DNA of 64,000 nucleotides from Catenaria anguillulae PL171 (GCA_002102555.1 MCFL01000119.1:1-64000), one strand, 5' to 3'. Positions 9,697 to 25,939 are shown, counted from the first letter of the stretch. Numbers and translations are program-made. Notes: generated by a model from the letters alone, not told the origin.

Positions 9697-10161
9697 TTAC
9701 AATCCCATGACAGCGCCAGCAACCACCAACGCGCCAGTCGCAGCCATCACCACAAATGACTCGCCGCCAAATCCAGCAGACGCGCCGCTCTTCTTATCCT
9801 GAGCTGCGTTGGCCGCCGCGGGCGTACCCGAGGGAGCTGCAGACCCAGTTGCGGAAGCGGAAGAGGTCGAGTTCTTCTTTGGTCCATGCGAGTGCGTGTG
9901 GTTATGGCCAGAGTGATCGTGACCGTCGTGGTCGTGGTGGTCGTCCTTCTTTTCGGTCGGGGTGGCTGTGGGTGCGGCCGAGCCAGAAGCAGAGGCAGGG
10001 GCTGCAGATGCAGATGCAGAGACGGCCTTGGTCGTGGTGGAGGGACCGTGGTTGTGGCCGGGACCGTGGTTGTGGCCAGAGTGGTCTTGAGGAGCCGCGA
10101 GGGTAAGGAACGCGGCGAGGGCGAGGATGAGGAGGGCAACGCGGGAGATGAGAGAGTGCAT
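9697..10161 (-). CDS. Histidine-rich GPI-anchored-type secreted protein
   Basis: This single-exon gene encodes 154 residues. The signal peptide at the chosen start (10161) is MHSLISRVALLILALAAFLT and is followed by LAAPQD. Two histidine-rich blocks follow: HSGHNHGPGHNHGP near residues 28-40, and about 20 residues starting DHHDHDGHDHSGHNH near 75-95. Ala/Ser-rich linkers separate them, and one N-glycosylation site (KKNSTS) is present. The C-terminus is hydrophobic (VVMAATGALVVAGAVMGL), as expected for GPI attachment. The His/Asp pattern suggests binding of Zn, Ni or Cu at the cell surface, but that is inference from composition. It is probably a tandem paralogue of the gene at 8271-8654. Confidence 0.78.
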   Translation of the reverse strand: MHSLISRVALLILALAAFLTLAAPQDHSGHNHGPGHNHGPSTTTKAVSASASAAPASASGSAAPTATPTEKKDDHHDHDGHDHSGHNHTHSHGPKKNSTSSASATGSAAPSGTPAAANAAQDKKSGASAGFGGESFVVMAATGALVVAGAVMGL

Positions 10162-10808
10162 GGTGATGAGTGTGTTGTAATGGGTGATTCGATGGACGAC
10201 TTGTGCGACGGTATGTACTTGCTTTGGAGTGAACTGAGGGTTCGATGCGACTGGGATTGAGCCCATACTTGTACCAGACAAACTGCTTGACTTGTTGGCA
10301 ATCGGAGAAATTGAATTGCGTGATACGGGCCGCAATCAACTGAGGGATTTAATCATTGGCCTGCCTTTCGCAAGGGCCGGTAGCCCACTCGAGGTTGGAG
10401 ATGGGAGTCAGGGGTGTGGAACAAGTGATCTTGCATGCAGTTCTCGATCCAAAATGCATTGACGCATGCAAGTTCGGGAAGCCACCAGCCCACCCGCGTA
10501 CATTTGCATGCAATCGTAACATGTTCCATCAGCCTTCGAGTTCCCACTCTACCCTTCCATCACTTTTGCCTGACGCATGTGAGAATATTACATGGAAGAC
10601 TTTTGATGTTTAAACGTATAAACAATGAGAAACGCAACAGCACGACCAAGGAGGCGACAGCAAATGCAAACATGAAAAGTGTGGGAAGAAGAGAAAAAGA
10701 AAATACTAGAATACAAGACACTCAGCGAATTGAACTAATTCATTGGACAAACTCAAGACTCGCATCACACTGACGCCTTGGATGCTTGGTAGGAATCAAC
10801 CAGTTAAC
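10162..10808. other. Intergenic region, no gene seen
   Basis: About 650 bases lie between the His-rich protein start and the 3' end of the promethin-like gene, both on the minus strand. It should contain the His-rich gene promoter; nothing else was recognised. Confidence 0.45.
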
Positions 10809-11626
10809 TCAAACTCGACCAGAGATGGGTACCGGCAATCCTTCATTGCCAACGGTGAGACCTTCGACTTTGGTTGCCATGTCCGCCGTCGCAGCCACCG
10901 TGTTCTTGAGCACGCCAACGGTCGATCCAACAATACCCGTGCCGGGTTGCATCCCCGTGGCGTTTTGAGCCGTAGCAATCGTCACCGCCGAGGCACGAAG
11001 CCCGTACACCAATGCCGTGTAGAGACCCGTGCCGATGAGCGCGCCCCAGAATGAGAAGAAGAGGACAGGGCCAAGGAAGAGCATGCCGAAACCTGTATGG
11101 GGAGTCACGCGCCAAACGGTTTAGTGGACATGGTTTCACTTGTCAGAGGCATGAGAATCAATGGCAGTCACGACGTACCAAGAGCACCAAGTGCGGTGGC
11201 ACCGCCCACAACGAGCGCAATACCACCAATCACCGACAAGGCCACGGCGGCATAGCCCAAAAAGATCGCGACCGGAATCGCCGTGAGGGCGCCAAACGCA
11301 AACGAAAAGGCCCTGAGCGCCGGGTACTGGTACCAATACGAGCTGGCCGTGTCCCAAAGCCACATGAATGTCGACGAGACCGAGTTCCACACGGGCGCCG
11401 TGAAGGACGAGAGCGTGTCGCGGATAGTGGTCCAAGCAGACGGAACCACATTGGTGAGCGTGGCCGTGGCGCGTGGCAGGAGTCCTGACGGCGATGATGT
11501 GGACGTGGGGAGGCCGCCCGATGAGATGCTCGGGTATTGCTTGCCGTAGTCTGGGCCCGTGTAGTAGGTCGAGGGCGAGGTGGTGCCCATCATGGGCTGG
11601 GCGAGGGGCGAGGCAGAGAGAGACAT
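10809..11626 (-). CDS. Promethin/LDAF1-like hairpin membrane protein
   Basis: Exons 11179-11626 and 10809-11092 (intron GTACGT to TACAG, 86 nt) give about 243 residues. The first 90 or so residues are Ser/Thr/Pro-rich with a helical segment containing TIRDTLSSFTAPVWNSVSS. Then come long hydrophobic stretches: FAFGALTAIPVAIFLGYAA, VALSVIGGIALVVGGATAL and, after the intron, MLFLGPVLFFSFWGALIGTG. This pattern of paired hydrophobic hairpins after an aromatic segment resembles the promethin/LDAF1 and yeast Ldo16/45 proteins that work with seipin at lipid droplets. The C-terminal 50 residues are mild and Gly/Thr/Val-rich. The assignment rests on topology, not on a unique motif, so another reticulon-like or glycine-rich membrane protein remains possible. 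Confidence 0.55.
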
Positions 11627-12169
11627 GGTGTTGGATGGTTGTTGTTGGATGTGATTGCTTGCTGCTTTCGTGTGTGCTGGTGTGTGGGAGCAAATGATGA
11701 GGGTCAGAGGCGAGAGGGCGAGGGGCGGCTGCGATATTTGAGGATGAGCCCAAGCTTAAGTGTTTGACACTTCGAATCGAGCTGAGACGGACTGAGACTT
11801 GTCATTCATACTGCTCTGCTCTGAATCCAAATCGCCAATCGACCTGATATACATCTGAGACACGTCAAATGGTACGAATAATCGCGAGACGCGTTCATGT
11901 GTTTACTGTCGAGTCCAGTTGACACAGTGAGACATGAATTTCGCAGACTTGGAAGCCGTGGTGCCATGTAGGTATGGCCACTGGCGGTTGCAAAGCCGGA
12001 GCGGAAGAGACGAGCAAACATGTCCGCAAAATGTCCGAGATCGTCACACCAACCCCCTCTAAATCCAATGAGCGAATATTCATGACTTACCCCACATAAT
12101 ACATGAGACGAAACGACACGGCGGTACTACACTTGAACCCTATGCAATCATACCCAATGATAGTCCACA
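11627..12169. promoter_or_regulatory. Divergent promoter region
   Basis: About 540 bases lie between the minus-strand promethin-like gene and the plus-strand unrecognised gene. No coding sequence was recognised. Confidence 0.45.
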
Positions 12170-13457
12170 ATGCTCGGCTCAATCCGTCGCCGCAACTCGC
12201 ACCTCTCCTCCAACCACATCTCTGCCGACGCCCCAACCAATCCGCCCCACTGGGTCTCGCCGCCTGTTGCCTCTGCGCTCGTCGGCCGCTTCCTCGGCCC
12301 ACGCGCCTCTCGCCTGTTGGAGATCAAGTCGCATTTTCCGGCGCTGCGCATCCGCTTTGCTCCAGTCAAGGGCGACCCAAGCGGCACATTCACGTTTCGC
12401 GTTTGGGCGGGATGCGGCAATTCGGCACAGGCTGACGTTCAAGTTGAATGCTTGACGAGGTACATTCTCGATGCGCGTGCGTACTTTTTCGATCGATACT
12501 CTCATGAGCGAATTTGACAAGAAGCACATCAAACCAACATTCAACGAGGCAAACCCGCTGGATACTCACGCCGCCATCGTCTCTGCACTCGAATCAGCCG
12601 ATTGCTTCCGCCTCTCTCGCCACACCGGCCACCTGCTCCACGTCGGAAAAAGTGACCATCACCTTTCATCTGTCGCCAGCCTTCATTAGCTCGCACGCGC
12701 CCGCCAATGGCCTCCCGAAATCCAAGGCTACGTGCCCGAATACCAGTTCAAGCTGACATTCGTGTACGACTCGCGCCTGGACCGATTTGTCGTTTCACCC
12801 AAAGGCCTGGTACCACGGCCGGCCCGGCTCATGCGGCACACGTGGGTGCACACGGTGCCCGCGGCCACTGAGCACAATACGGGGTGCATGCCCGTGATGC
12901 CGCGGCTCAAGGTGGGCGTTGCGCGGGTGCACGACCGGCCGCACGTGTGGACGTTGGCGACCGAGTTGGTGGACGAAATGGACCAGTTTGTGCACGCAAA
13001 CTTGGCGGCACTCCGTCACCTGCAACCAGTCAACACGGGTGATGACCCTGTCGAGCTGGCGCAACTTTCACCCTTGTTGCTCCACGCGCTATCCCACTTT
13101 TTCATCCGCCACAAGCACATAACCTCGCTTGTTTCAGCGTCGGACTCAGAGCATGCGGAACCAGCCATCAGCGTGTCGGTTCGGAAAACCACAATGTTCT
13201 ATCGGTTCAACGATCCTGTGGGCGGCAAGTCGCGTGCAGACATGCGCAACGAGCTGTGTGTGGTACCGCGGGCGCAGCCGACGTTTGTTGGGGTGCGGAT
13301 GGCCGATGGCGGGTTTGGCGAGCAGGAGCAACGCATGGAGGCCGAAACCGTGGGGTGCGAATTGGATTGGGTCGAAAAGAGAGTGGTTGGGTTTGCTGAG
13401 AGGGTCCAAGAGTTGGCCAAAGTCGTGAGGGTGGCGGTATGTGGGTATGCCGGATAG
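12170..13457 (+). CDS. Unrecognised protein, about 396 aa
   Basis: I do not recognise this gene. The best phase-consistent model is exons 12170-12459, 12509-12641 and 12690-13457, with introns of only 49 and 48 nt, giving 396 residues. An alternative to the second junction is a frameshift near 12688, because a second frame through 12600-12690 also looks coding. The N-terminal third contains GRFLGPRASRLLEIKSHFP followed by ALRIRFAP. This faintly resembles a KH-domain helix-loop-helix and strand, but no GxxG loop is present. The middle has WPPEIQGYVPEYQFKLTF and the last exon ends in a long helix, ERVQELAKVVRVAV. There is no signal peptide or transmembrane segment. Confidence 0.5.
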
Positions 13458-13859
13458 CTTCCCAGACATGCAATTTGCGCTGGTTTAGACTTTGGGTGAA
13501 TGGGAGGAGGGTGAGTGAATGGGAGGCGTTGTGTGCCTTCATTGGCTCAAGACAGGCCGCCGATCCGTCGTGGCGGAAAGAGCCCACTCACAGAAAGACC
13601 AGCGAATGGCCAGAAGGAACACCTCTCCACATCGCTTCCAACAAAGCAATCTGTGCCGTCCAATGTAAATTCTTTGCCTGTCCTGTCAAGTCGTCATCCC
13701 GCAAAGCAATCGCAATCGGCATCCCCTCAACTTCAAGCTTAAGTCGAGTTCCATACGCCGTTCCCGCCGCCATCCTTCCACTACTATAGACAGCCGCCGC
13801 TACTCGGGCAGCGCACCGCCACCACATACATACCATAGACTCTTCATAGACAGGTCACT
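13458..13859. other. Intergenic region, no gene seen
   Basis: These 402 bases precede the Pro/Asn-rich secreted protein gene. They should hold its promoter; nothing else was recognised. Confidence 0.45.
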
Positions 13860-14638
13860 TTGACAATGACAATGCCCGCTCTCGCGCTCAACCGCACACT
13901 GCTGGTCCTCGCCCTGGTGGCCCTGGTCCTCGCTTCTTTGGCCGCTGCTCAAGTGGTGCCAACGCCGAACCCGCAGCCAAACCCCAACCCGAACCCGAAC
14001 CCAATCCCGGGTCCCGCGCCCAACCCGAACCCACAGCCGCCTGCCCCCGGTCCTAGTACGTTTCACACTGAAGCATTGTCGGTCACCAACCTCTGATTAC
14101 CCACCACTCGCTCGTGCACGCAACAGCCTCCACAACCACTCGCCAAGGCGGTCAACCCACTCCTTCGTCGACATCGACAAGCGCCTCGGTAACCTCGTCC
14201 ACAACAGCCTCCACCACGCCCACATCCACCTCGTCACTTGCCAACCAACCCTCCACCACTTCGCGCGGGCCCGCGCGCTCCACCTCCCGGTCATCTGCGC
14301 CCGCACCTACAAACGTCAAGTTCCCGCCGCCCGCAACGTCGGGCAAGACGGAATACTTGGGTGAATCGACGGAAAACTCGGACCAGTGCCATGCCGCAAA
14401 GCACGAGTGCGGGACACGAGTGTGCCCGTACATGCGGGCAAACATGAACTGCGCAACGGGTTGGTGCGATTGCTCGCCCTCGCTGTTTTTGGCCAATTCC
14501 CAGCTCTCCGACACACTCTTTTCCATGAGCTCGTCCGTGTCGAGGATTTATTCGTCGGCGGCCGAGAAACCGCGGATTGGTGGAGTTCAGGCCGTTTTGG
14601 TTGCTGTTGTTGGTGGAGCCGTGGCCATGATGGTGTGA
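13860..14638 (+). CDS. GPI-anchored-type wall protein with PNP repeats and a Cys motif
   Basis: Exons 13860-14055 and 14127-14638 (intron GTACGT to AACAG, 71 nt) give 235 residues. A signal peptide (core LLVLALVALVLASLAAAQ) is followed by about 30 residues of Pro-Asn repeats, then an O-glycosylation-type Ser/Thr-rich region of about 75 residues. A short cysteine segment comes next, with seven Cys in roughly 35 residues: DQCHAAKHECGTRVCPYM, then NCATGWCDC. The protein ends in a hydrophobic tail, AVLVAVVGGAVAMMV, as expected for GPI anchoring. The Cys pattern is not one I can assign; it is too short for CFEM or CBM18. Confidence 0.75.
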
Positions 14639-15804
14639 GGATGCTGGTTGTCTGTTCCATTTTGTATGTATACAAATCTAATGAAGTCTCTTCTTGACTC
14701 ACTTTGCCCGACTTGGACCATAAACCTGTTAACTACCGTCCCAACGGTGCTCGAATTTGCATCCGATGATTCCGAAAGCTCCGTCAAGACGACATGCAGC
14801 AAGGAGGCGCCACTTTACAGATACCGCCACAGTGCAAGTTGTGAGGAGAGAAACAACGGCCTGCCTCTTGGCCCCTTGCTGTTGGGTCGGACCCTGGTCC
14901 GAGAGTCGCCCAGGCACGAGCGACAATCAACAGACATTGCCCATTCTCTTTCAGAATCGAACTTGGAGCAGTGGTCCAGCTTCAACTGCCTGATTCAAGC
15001 CGTCGTTCGACCCGCTTGGTAACTTTTTACAGTACACAGTCTACCCGAGCCATTTGCCGCGCTTGTCCGTCGTCTCCCACTCGAACTCGACCTCCTCGTG
15101 ACGGCCAAAACACCTGAATCGTACGTTCCATTTCATAGCTATCAGCCGTCACAACGGGCGGTCTCTGGACTGCTGAAGGAGATGCAACAAGGAGAGGGTT
15201 CTGGTCACCGTACGTGCTGCCAATTGAAAGAATGAAAACCATGTGGTGCCCGACATTGGCTGGCGGCCCAGGGGAGGATGATTTTTGAATGCCGGTCCCG
15301 GCTCCCATCATCCCTGGCCTGATGGGCCGTTCCTCCGCGAGCCTGACCACCGGCCGCGGAGCTCATGCTGCAGCTGACGGTTTGCCCGCCCTCGCGGCAT
15401 CAGCTGAGCAGCGTTGCTATTCGTTGGCTTCATCTCGTCACGTGCTCCGATCCAGGAGGCTGACGTCACGGGCAGTGCTGCCACTCGGCCCCGAGCGGCT
15501 GGTGGTCTTGGGCGGCGGATGTTTCAACCTTGCGCGTTTGCGTTTGCATCGTTGTGTGTCTCGCACGCGTTTGTTACAAAACGGCCGCCGCCGCCAACGG
15601 CTCGCTGTGCTGTTGCCTGGGTCCTGCTTCTGTGGCCGAGTGATGCCGTCACGGGCCGAACAACACTTTTCATCACCTAGACGCCCGCCAACGCCGCCCC
15701 GATCCTGCCCTGCCTGGGTCCTGTGTCCCTCCATGTAAAAGCCAGCAACTCACTCTCGCCGCTTGCTCTCCCTCCTTGCTTACTGCCTCCTTCATCGTCT
15801 GTCT
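14639..15804. other. Intergenic region, no gene seen
   Basis: About 1.17 kb lies between the wall-protein gene and the C1/dysferlin gene. Open frames here (for example 15289-15738) are Arg/Pro-rich and look like GC-biased chance frames. The last part is pyrimidine-rich, typical of fungal promoter and 5' untranslated sequence. Confidence 0.5.
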
Positions 15805-18435
15805 ATGCCACCTCCACCGCCGCCGCCCTTCATCTCGCCGTCCCGCTCTGCCACTGACCCCGACAATTACTTGGCCCCGTCAACCTCGTCCTATCTCGAC
15901 ATCCACTCTGCCCGATCGCCTTCAACAATGTTCATTTCGGCCGCTGCTGCTGCCGCCGCCGCAGACGATCCCAGCATGGGCGTCCACCGCTTCAAGGTCA
16001 AGACATACTCGTCGCCCACCTTTTGCGACGAGTGCAACAAGCTCTTGTGGGGCCTCGTGAGGCAGGGTGTTTGCTGCCAGAGTCCGTCTTCCTTCCCACT
16101 TGAATGCCAATTGAATACCTAGCACAGTTGCCGTATTGACTCGTTCCGTTTTCCAGAGTGCCATACCAACGCCCACTTCAAGTGTGCCGAAGCGGCAGCG
16201 CCATGCTCTGGCTCGGTTAACGGTGGTGGCAAATCCTCGTCGTCACGGTCGTCCCGCCGGTCCTTGTCGCGGGGTTCCTCGTCCCGCACCAACTCGGCTG
16301 TTTTCACTCCTGATCAGCATCCCGAGCTGCCGACTCCATCGACGGCCGCAACCGACGAGCGTGTGGCACTTCTCAACTCGACCGACAACCCGGCCGCGAC
16401 CGGTGCGCAGCAGGATCAGCTCATGGCTCGTGCGCTTGCCACGTCGTTGCCCGCGGATACCATCACGACGATTGCCAAGGTGCAGCAACGCCAAGCCGAA
16501 GCCGGGTCCTCGTCGGCCGTCGCGACAAGCTCGCGCAAACCGCAAACGCAGACCCAAGATGATGCAGCCAGCAAGAAAGGGTGGCGGTCGATGGTCGACG
16601 ACATTATCGTGTCCACGTCCAAGCACGCTGCGCGCATGGAAATCAAGCCTCGCGAGCCTTCGCTCAACCTGCTCACCACGACCCCGAAGAACATGACCCG
16701 ATTTGTTTCGCGGACCGGTGGCGCGCATGCATTTGAAATCACCGTCAAGGACGTGCTGTCGTGGCGCAACAAGACCCTGACGTTGCTTGTGCTGGCCGTG
16801 TTTACGCTTGTGTGCCTGTACCCACTCACCATTGTGGTTGCCCCGCAATTCCTCATTGCCTACTCCATGGCCGTGAGCTACTACGATCATACAAAGGCCA
16901 AGGCCAGGCGTGAGGCCGAGGGCAAGGCACCAAAGCAGCCCAAGCCCGTCGATATGGACCCGGCCCCTAAGCTCAAGCCCGCAGAGTACCGCGACAATCT
17001 CCAGTTTATCCAAAACTCGATGGGCATGTTTTGCGACGCCTACGATACCGTTGTCCTGTTCCAGCGCCAGTACCTCAACTGGGACTATCCCGAGAATGCG
17101 CTCACCTTCTTGAAGGTGGTTGTGTCGTCGGTGATTCCCTCGGTTGCGCTCTTCATCTACGTCCCGCTGAACCACCTGATCTTGGCCGTCGGCTGGCTCG
17201 TCTTCATTGCCAACACGCCTCTGGCCATTGCCGTGTCTGAGACGTTGACGCCCGTGCTGCTCGAGATCTTGAACGAGAATTGGGAGTTTGCCAAGGGGAT
17301 TGCGAAAAAGTGGCCCGAGGTCATGAAGATCAAGCCGCGGCGCGGGCGCAGGAAACCTGACGGATCAAAGGCCAGCGGCGCCGGGTCCGGATCCGAGCTG
17401 GGTGTTCCCGAGGAGGGATTGTACATGGTGGCGATTTATGAGAATCAGCGGTGGTGGTTGGGCCTTGGGTTCATCAACTACCTTCTCGTACGCACTTATT
17501 GTTTGCTTGCACTCACATTCTCGGACTTGTTTTTTTTTTTTTGAAAACTAATCATGGCATTACCTATCTTGAAAATGTAGACCTCGGAACGGCCCGCTTG
17601 GTCTGATTACTCTGGCACCATTCCCCTCCCACCTCGCTCGTCGTACGCGCCGCCGCCCGGTTTCGATTTCCTCGACGCCGACTGGCAGGTCGACCGCCAA
17701 TGGTCAGTTGCGACACCCGACACGGACGGATGGGTGTACTCTGACCACCTCTGGGGCAACCCGCGGTCTGCCGCCGGTGTAGGGTCCCTGACGCGCCGCC
17801 GCAAGTGGGTGCGCCGCGTTGTGCGCCGGGTCGATCCACTCGAGGCCGCAGCGGCCGCCCGCGCCGCCATTGGATCGCCGTCAAGCGCGTCCGTGCTGCC
17901 GACGCCGCCAAACAGCGCAAGTCCCGCCGCATCGGTTGTTGCGGGCGCGGGCGCAGAGGATGCCCAGGCGGCCAAGCCCAGGTCCGCGTCCGTGTCGAGC
18001 AACACGACCTTGTTCCGCGGTGGGCCCCAGGATACCGAGTCGACCGCGTCGGCAAGCATGTCGCGGTCGGGCAGCAATGAGTCGGCCGAGAGCACCAACC
18101 AGGGTCCAACCGTAAGTACGTCGGCGGGCTTGTCGTCGGTGCCAATCAAGGCCACCAATGTCGCGGGCATGCTCGTCAATGAGGAAGACGAGTCGCTTGT
18201 TACAGTCATGCGGGAAGAGGTTGTCGAGGACGGCGATGACAACGACCAGGACAGGGACGAGATTGAGTACATTTTGGAGCTCGACGGCGAAGAGATTGTC
18301 CTCGAAGGTATCAAGTCGCTTGACTCTGTCGACATGGACAGATTGAGGGAAATGGTTCGCGCCATCAAGCGTGATTCCCGCATGTCGGCCAGGAGTGGTG
18401 GATCAGGCAAGGTCCGCAAGATTCGTGTCGAGTAA
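15805..18435 (+). CDS. C1 zinc finger plus Pex30-type dysferlin-domain membrane protein
   Basis: Exons 15805-16081, 16157-17487 and 17581-18435 give 820 residues. A Pro/Ala-rich start leads to a C1 (diacylglycerol/phorbol-ester type) zinc finger from His61 ([17 protein letters not shown]) to about residue 110. Intron 1 splits the finger; splicing yields [15 protein letters not shown]. After a Ser-rich linker come two long hydrophobic stretches, [19 protein letters not shown] and [20 protein letters not shown], like the reticulon-type region of Pex30 proteins. The dysferlin N motif ([17 protein letters not shown], then [11 protein letters not shown] across intron 2) and dysferlin C motif ([24 protein letters not shown]) follow. 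The tail is acidic and disordered. Pex30-family proteins shape ER subdomains where peroxisomes and lipid droplets form. The C1 module is an unusual addition and suggests lipid-regulated membrane recruitment. Confidence 0.85.
17530..17542. repeat. Poly-T tract in intron 2 of the C1/dysferlin gene
   Basis: A 13-T run lies in the 93-nt intron, upstream of an ACTAAT branch-point-like sequence and the ATGTAG acceptor. It acts as a polypyrimidine stretch or is a replication-slippage product. Confidence 0.8.
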
Positions 18436-18688
18436 GCGAGTCACTGGTGTGGTCGGACTGCCGCGTTTGTGTTATTAGAATCTGGTGTTTTCATCTTGTC
18501 GTCCGTTCCGTTCCTGCATGCGATGTGTGTGACCATTTCAACAAGTCAGTATATCATCAATTAGACTCTTTTTCCTTTACAAACCATTGACAAACACCCA
18601 AGATTTAGCCCAAAAAGCAAATGCCTCTATTCTTCTCCAGATCAACACACACTGACGAAAAGACGACCAAAAAGAAACAGGATCACTC
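18436..18688. other. Convergent intergenic region
   Basis: These 253 bases separate the converging 3' ends of the C1/dysferlin gene and the first ABCC transporter gene. Confidence 0.5.
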
Positions 18689-23688
<5,000 letters not shown>

Positions 23689-25399
23689 GGTTGGCACGAG
23701 GCGAAGTAATATGTGGTCTCAAAATCGAACGAGTGCACTGGCAGTTGGCGGTTGGATTGGATACCGACGAGTGTAAAGGCGTTTTGAGGCGGTCATGTCC
23801 AGGTGCGGGCACGGCAGCCGTTTTAAAGTCCTAGGAAACTATTCTACTCCCCGATACCCTGCAGCTAATTGCATACCCCGGCCGGGCGAACCGTCGCTCG
23901 CTCTGAGTCGTCAAAGAATTCGTTCGAGGTGGCATTGTCGGCTAGAATGAACATGGACTGGCGCCAGATCGCAAGTGGGAATAGCCGTCACCATTGCCCC
24001 GGTCAGGTGGCGGCGGTGGTGGTTCGAAGCAATGTCCACCCGCCGATTTGCATAGATTGCATAGACTTGCTGCCTTGATATTCCATACCGATTGCCGATT
24101 GCGGTTTGCTGCGCCAGCTGGTGCACCGACGACCAGAACCTCGGCGTTCAGTGTATTTACCTCCTACCACCAGAAGACTTGCCACCACTTCGTGTCACAC
24201 CACCGGATCGACCAGCGTCTCAACCAACAATATTTATGTACATTGTCACAAGGCCATCGTCCTGCTGACAACAAATCTCACATGGACAGCAGCTATCGAT
24301 TAACTGGGTTGGGTCGGGTGAAACAAAGCCAATTGTGACTCTGCCATGGGCGGAAGCACCAAAACACGTGAACATCGCTTCCCAGGTTCGTGTGCCACGA
24401 CTTGCCGAGAATGAGGTACATACATGCAAGCGGGAATTGGCCCGAGGCCAGTTGTTGCCAGGGTAAGCCCTTGTGTCACCCACAAGATCGTTCAACTCGG
24501 CCGCTTTCATCCGACCGAGAAGACCAACCAAATTCCCAAGACTTGAGTTCAATATCTTCTCCTGAGACATTGAAAGCTCCGTCGCCGTTTCATCGTTTCC
24601 ATGCCATCGCAATCCGCCTGAGCTGCAACCATCAAACGCACGGGACCTACGCAGATTACAAGCCATCCCGGCTTCCTCACGCGTGATCCCGGAGGCAGCT
24701 TTCGGAATACGAGGTAGCGAGGGCGGTCATGCTATCGCGGCGTCATGTTACATTGTGATGTGTGTTGAGTCCAAAGGCATGACCGCAGCAGCAGCCGTAG
24801 TAGCATGATAAATAGGCCGCAGGCAAGGGAGACAAACATTGTGGTGGCCGGATTTCGAGACGCGAACCAGAGCAATGGCGGAGTGACCAGAGGTTGGACA
24901 GCGGCGAGACGGAACGGTGAGACTGCCCAGGAAAAGGTACACCGATTGCGGGGCGGGGCACATCCGCCAGCTACTGCAATGACATCCGAGTACATGTATT
25001 GTGGGCGTGGCCCCCATGCTGTGTACATCAATTCGTATTAATACATGCCATGTGAAGGAGGAGTTGTTTCCCACGAGGGTGCTTTAGCAAGCCAGCTCAC
25101 GTGACATGGCCGCCACTCGTCGCCTTGGCCGCGAAACCGCAAGGCAATGCAATGAGACCAGCAACCAGACTGGACGCACATGCAGCGGGCAGGCTCCTTC
25201 GATTACGGTACTACAATAATGTCAATGGAACCGACGACCGTACATAGCCATTCCATGCAATTTCGGTCAATCTGAATCGTCCATCCATCCAACCCGGCTC
25301 ATCATCTCAGCCGACACGTACACCCCGTCACACCGTCGAAGCCAGTTATTCCCTTCCTCGACCTTCACGTGCTGCCTCTGCCCCGTTTCACATCGCACA
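23689..25399. other. Long intergenic region, no gene recognised
   Basis: This gap of about 1.7 kb contains the ABCC promoter at its left end and the promoter of the Asn/Gly-rich GPI-type gene at its right. Frames such as 24220-24666 (minus) have no recognisable motif. No tRNA or other structured RNA was recognised by eye. A small direct repeat (GCATAGATTGCATAGAC) lies near 24050. Confidence 0.4.
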
Positions 25400-25939
25400 A
25401 TGCACGCCCGCCTCCACTACATCGTTGCACTCTTTGCCGTCCTGCTCTCTCTCGCGGCCCTCGTCTCGGTACGCACACCTTGCCTTTTGTTTGAAACCTT
25501 TGCAGAGTCTGACCGTGAAACTCGGTTCCCATCTGAAACCATCCCCGTGCTCATTCAATAGGCGCAAGGTGGCGGCAACAACGGCGGTAACAATGGCGGA
25601 AACAACTCCAGCGGCGCCAACTCTTCTTCACGCCCTCCCACGGGCACGCAAACCCCTGCACCCTCTGGCACACAGACGGGCTCTGCACGTCCCTCTGGCA
25701 CAGGAACCAACTCGGGAAACAACACGAGCTCGGGCGGAAACAACAACAGCACATCCACTTCGCAACCCCCGTCAACGCCTGGACCAACGGAAACACCGCT
25801 CGCCATTTCACCACTTCCCGCAGGCTCAAAGATTGAAAACCGCAGTGTGTTTGGGGACAACGCTGCGAGCTCCATCAAGGGCAACGGATTCACTGCCGTG
25901 GTCATTGGCGTTGCAGCGGTCGCCATGATTGGTTTCTAA
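25400..25939 (+). CDS. Small Asn/Gly/Ser-rich GPI-anchored-type protein
   Basis: Exons 25400-25468 and 25562-25939 (intron GTACGC to CAATAG, 93 nt) give 148 residues. Exon 1 encodes almost exactly the signal peptide, with core LHYIVALFAVLLSLAALVS. Exon 2 opens with AQGGGNNGGNNGGNN, then a Ser/Thr/Pro/Asn-rich stretch with several N-glycosylation sites (NNSS, NNTS, NNST). A short conserved-looking block, KIENRSVFGDNAASSIKGNG, precedes the hydrophobic tail FTAVVIGVAAVAMIGF. The layout (signal exon, glycosylated low-complexity region, GPI tail) matches the genes at 8271, 9697 and 13860. Function is unknown, probably cell wall or surface. Confidence 0.72.

Noticed and set aside
10225-10250. B-box-like GGTTCGA string, possible tRNA
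   Set aside because: No matching A box, acceptor stem or cloverleaf could be formed around it; same for similar strings near 24005.
15289-15738. 149-codon frame upstream of the C1/dysferlin gene
   Set aside because: Arg/Ala/Pro-rich GC-biased frame in promoter DNA, with no motif.
16243-17175. 310-codon open frame antisense to the C1/dysferlin gene
   Set aside because: It is a shadow of the conserved membrane region, with no recognisable sequence.
24220-24666. 148-codon minus-strand frame in the 23.7-25.4 kb gap
   Set aside because: No domain, signal or intron support; Cys-rich end appears by chance.
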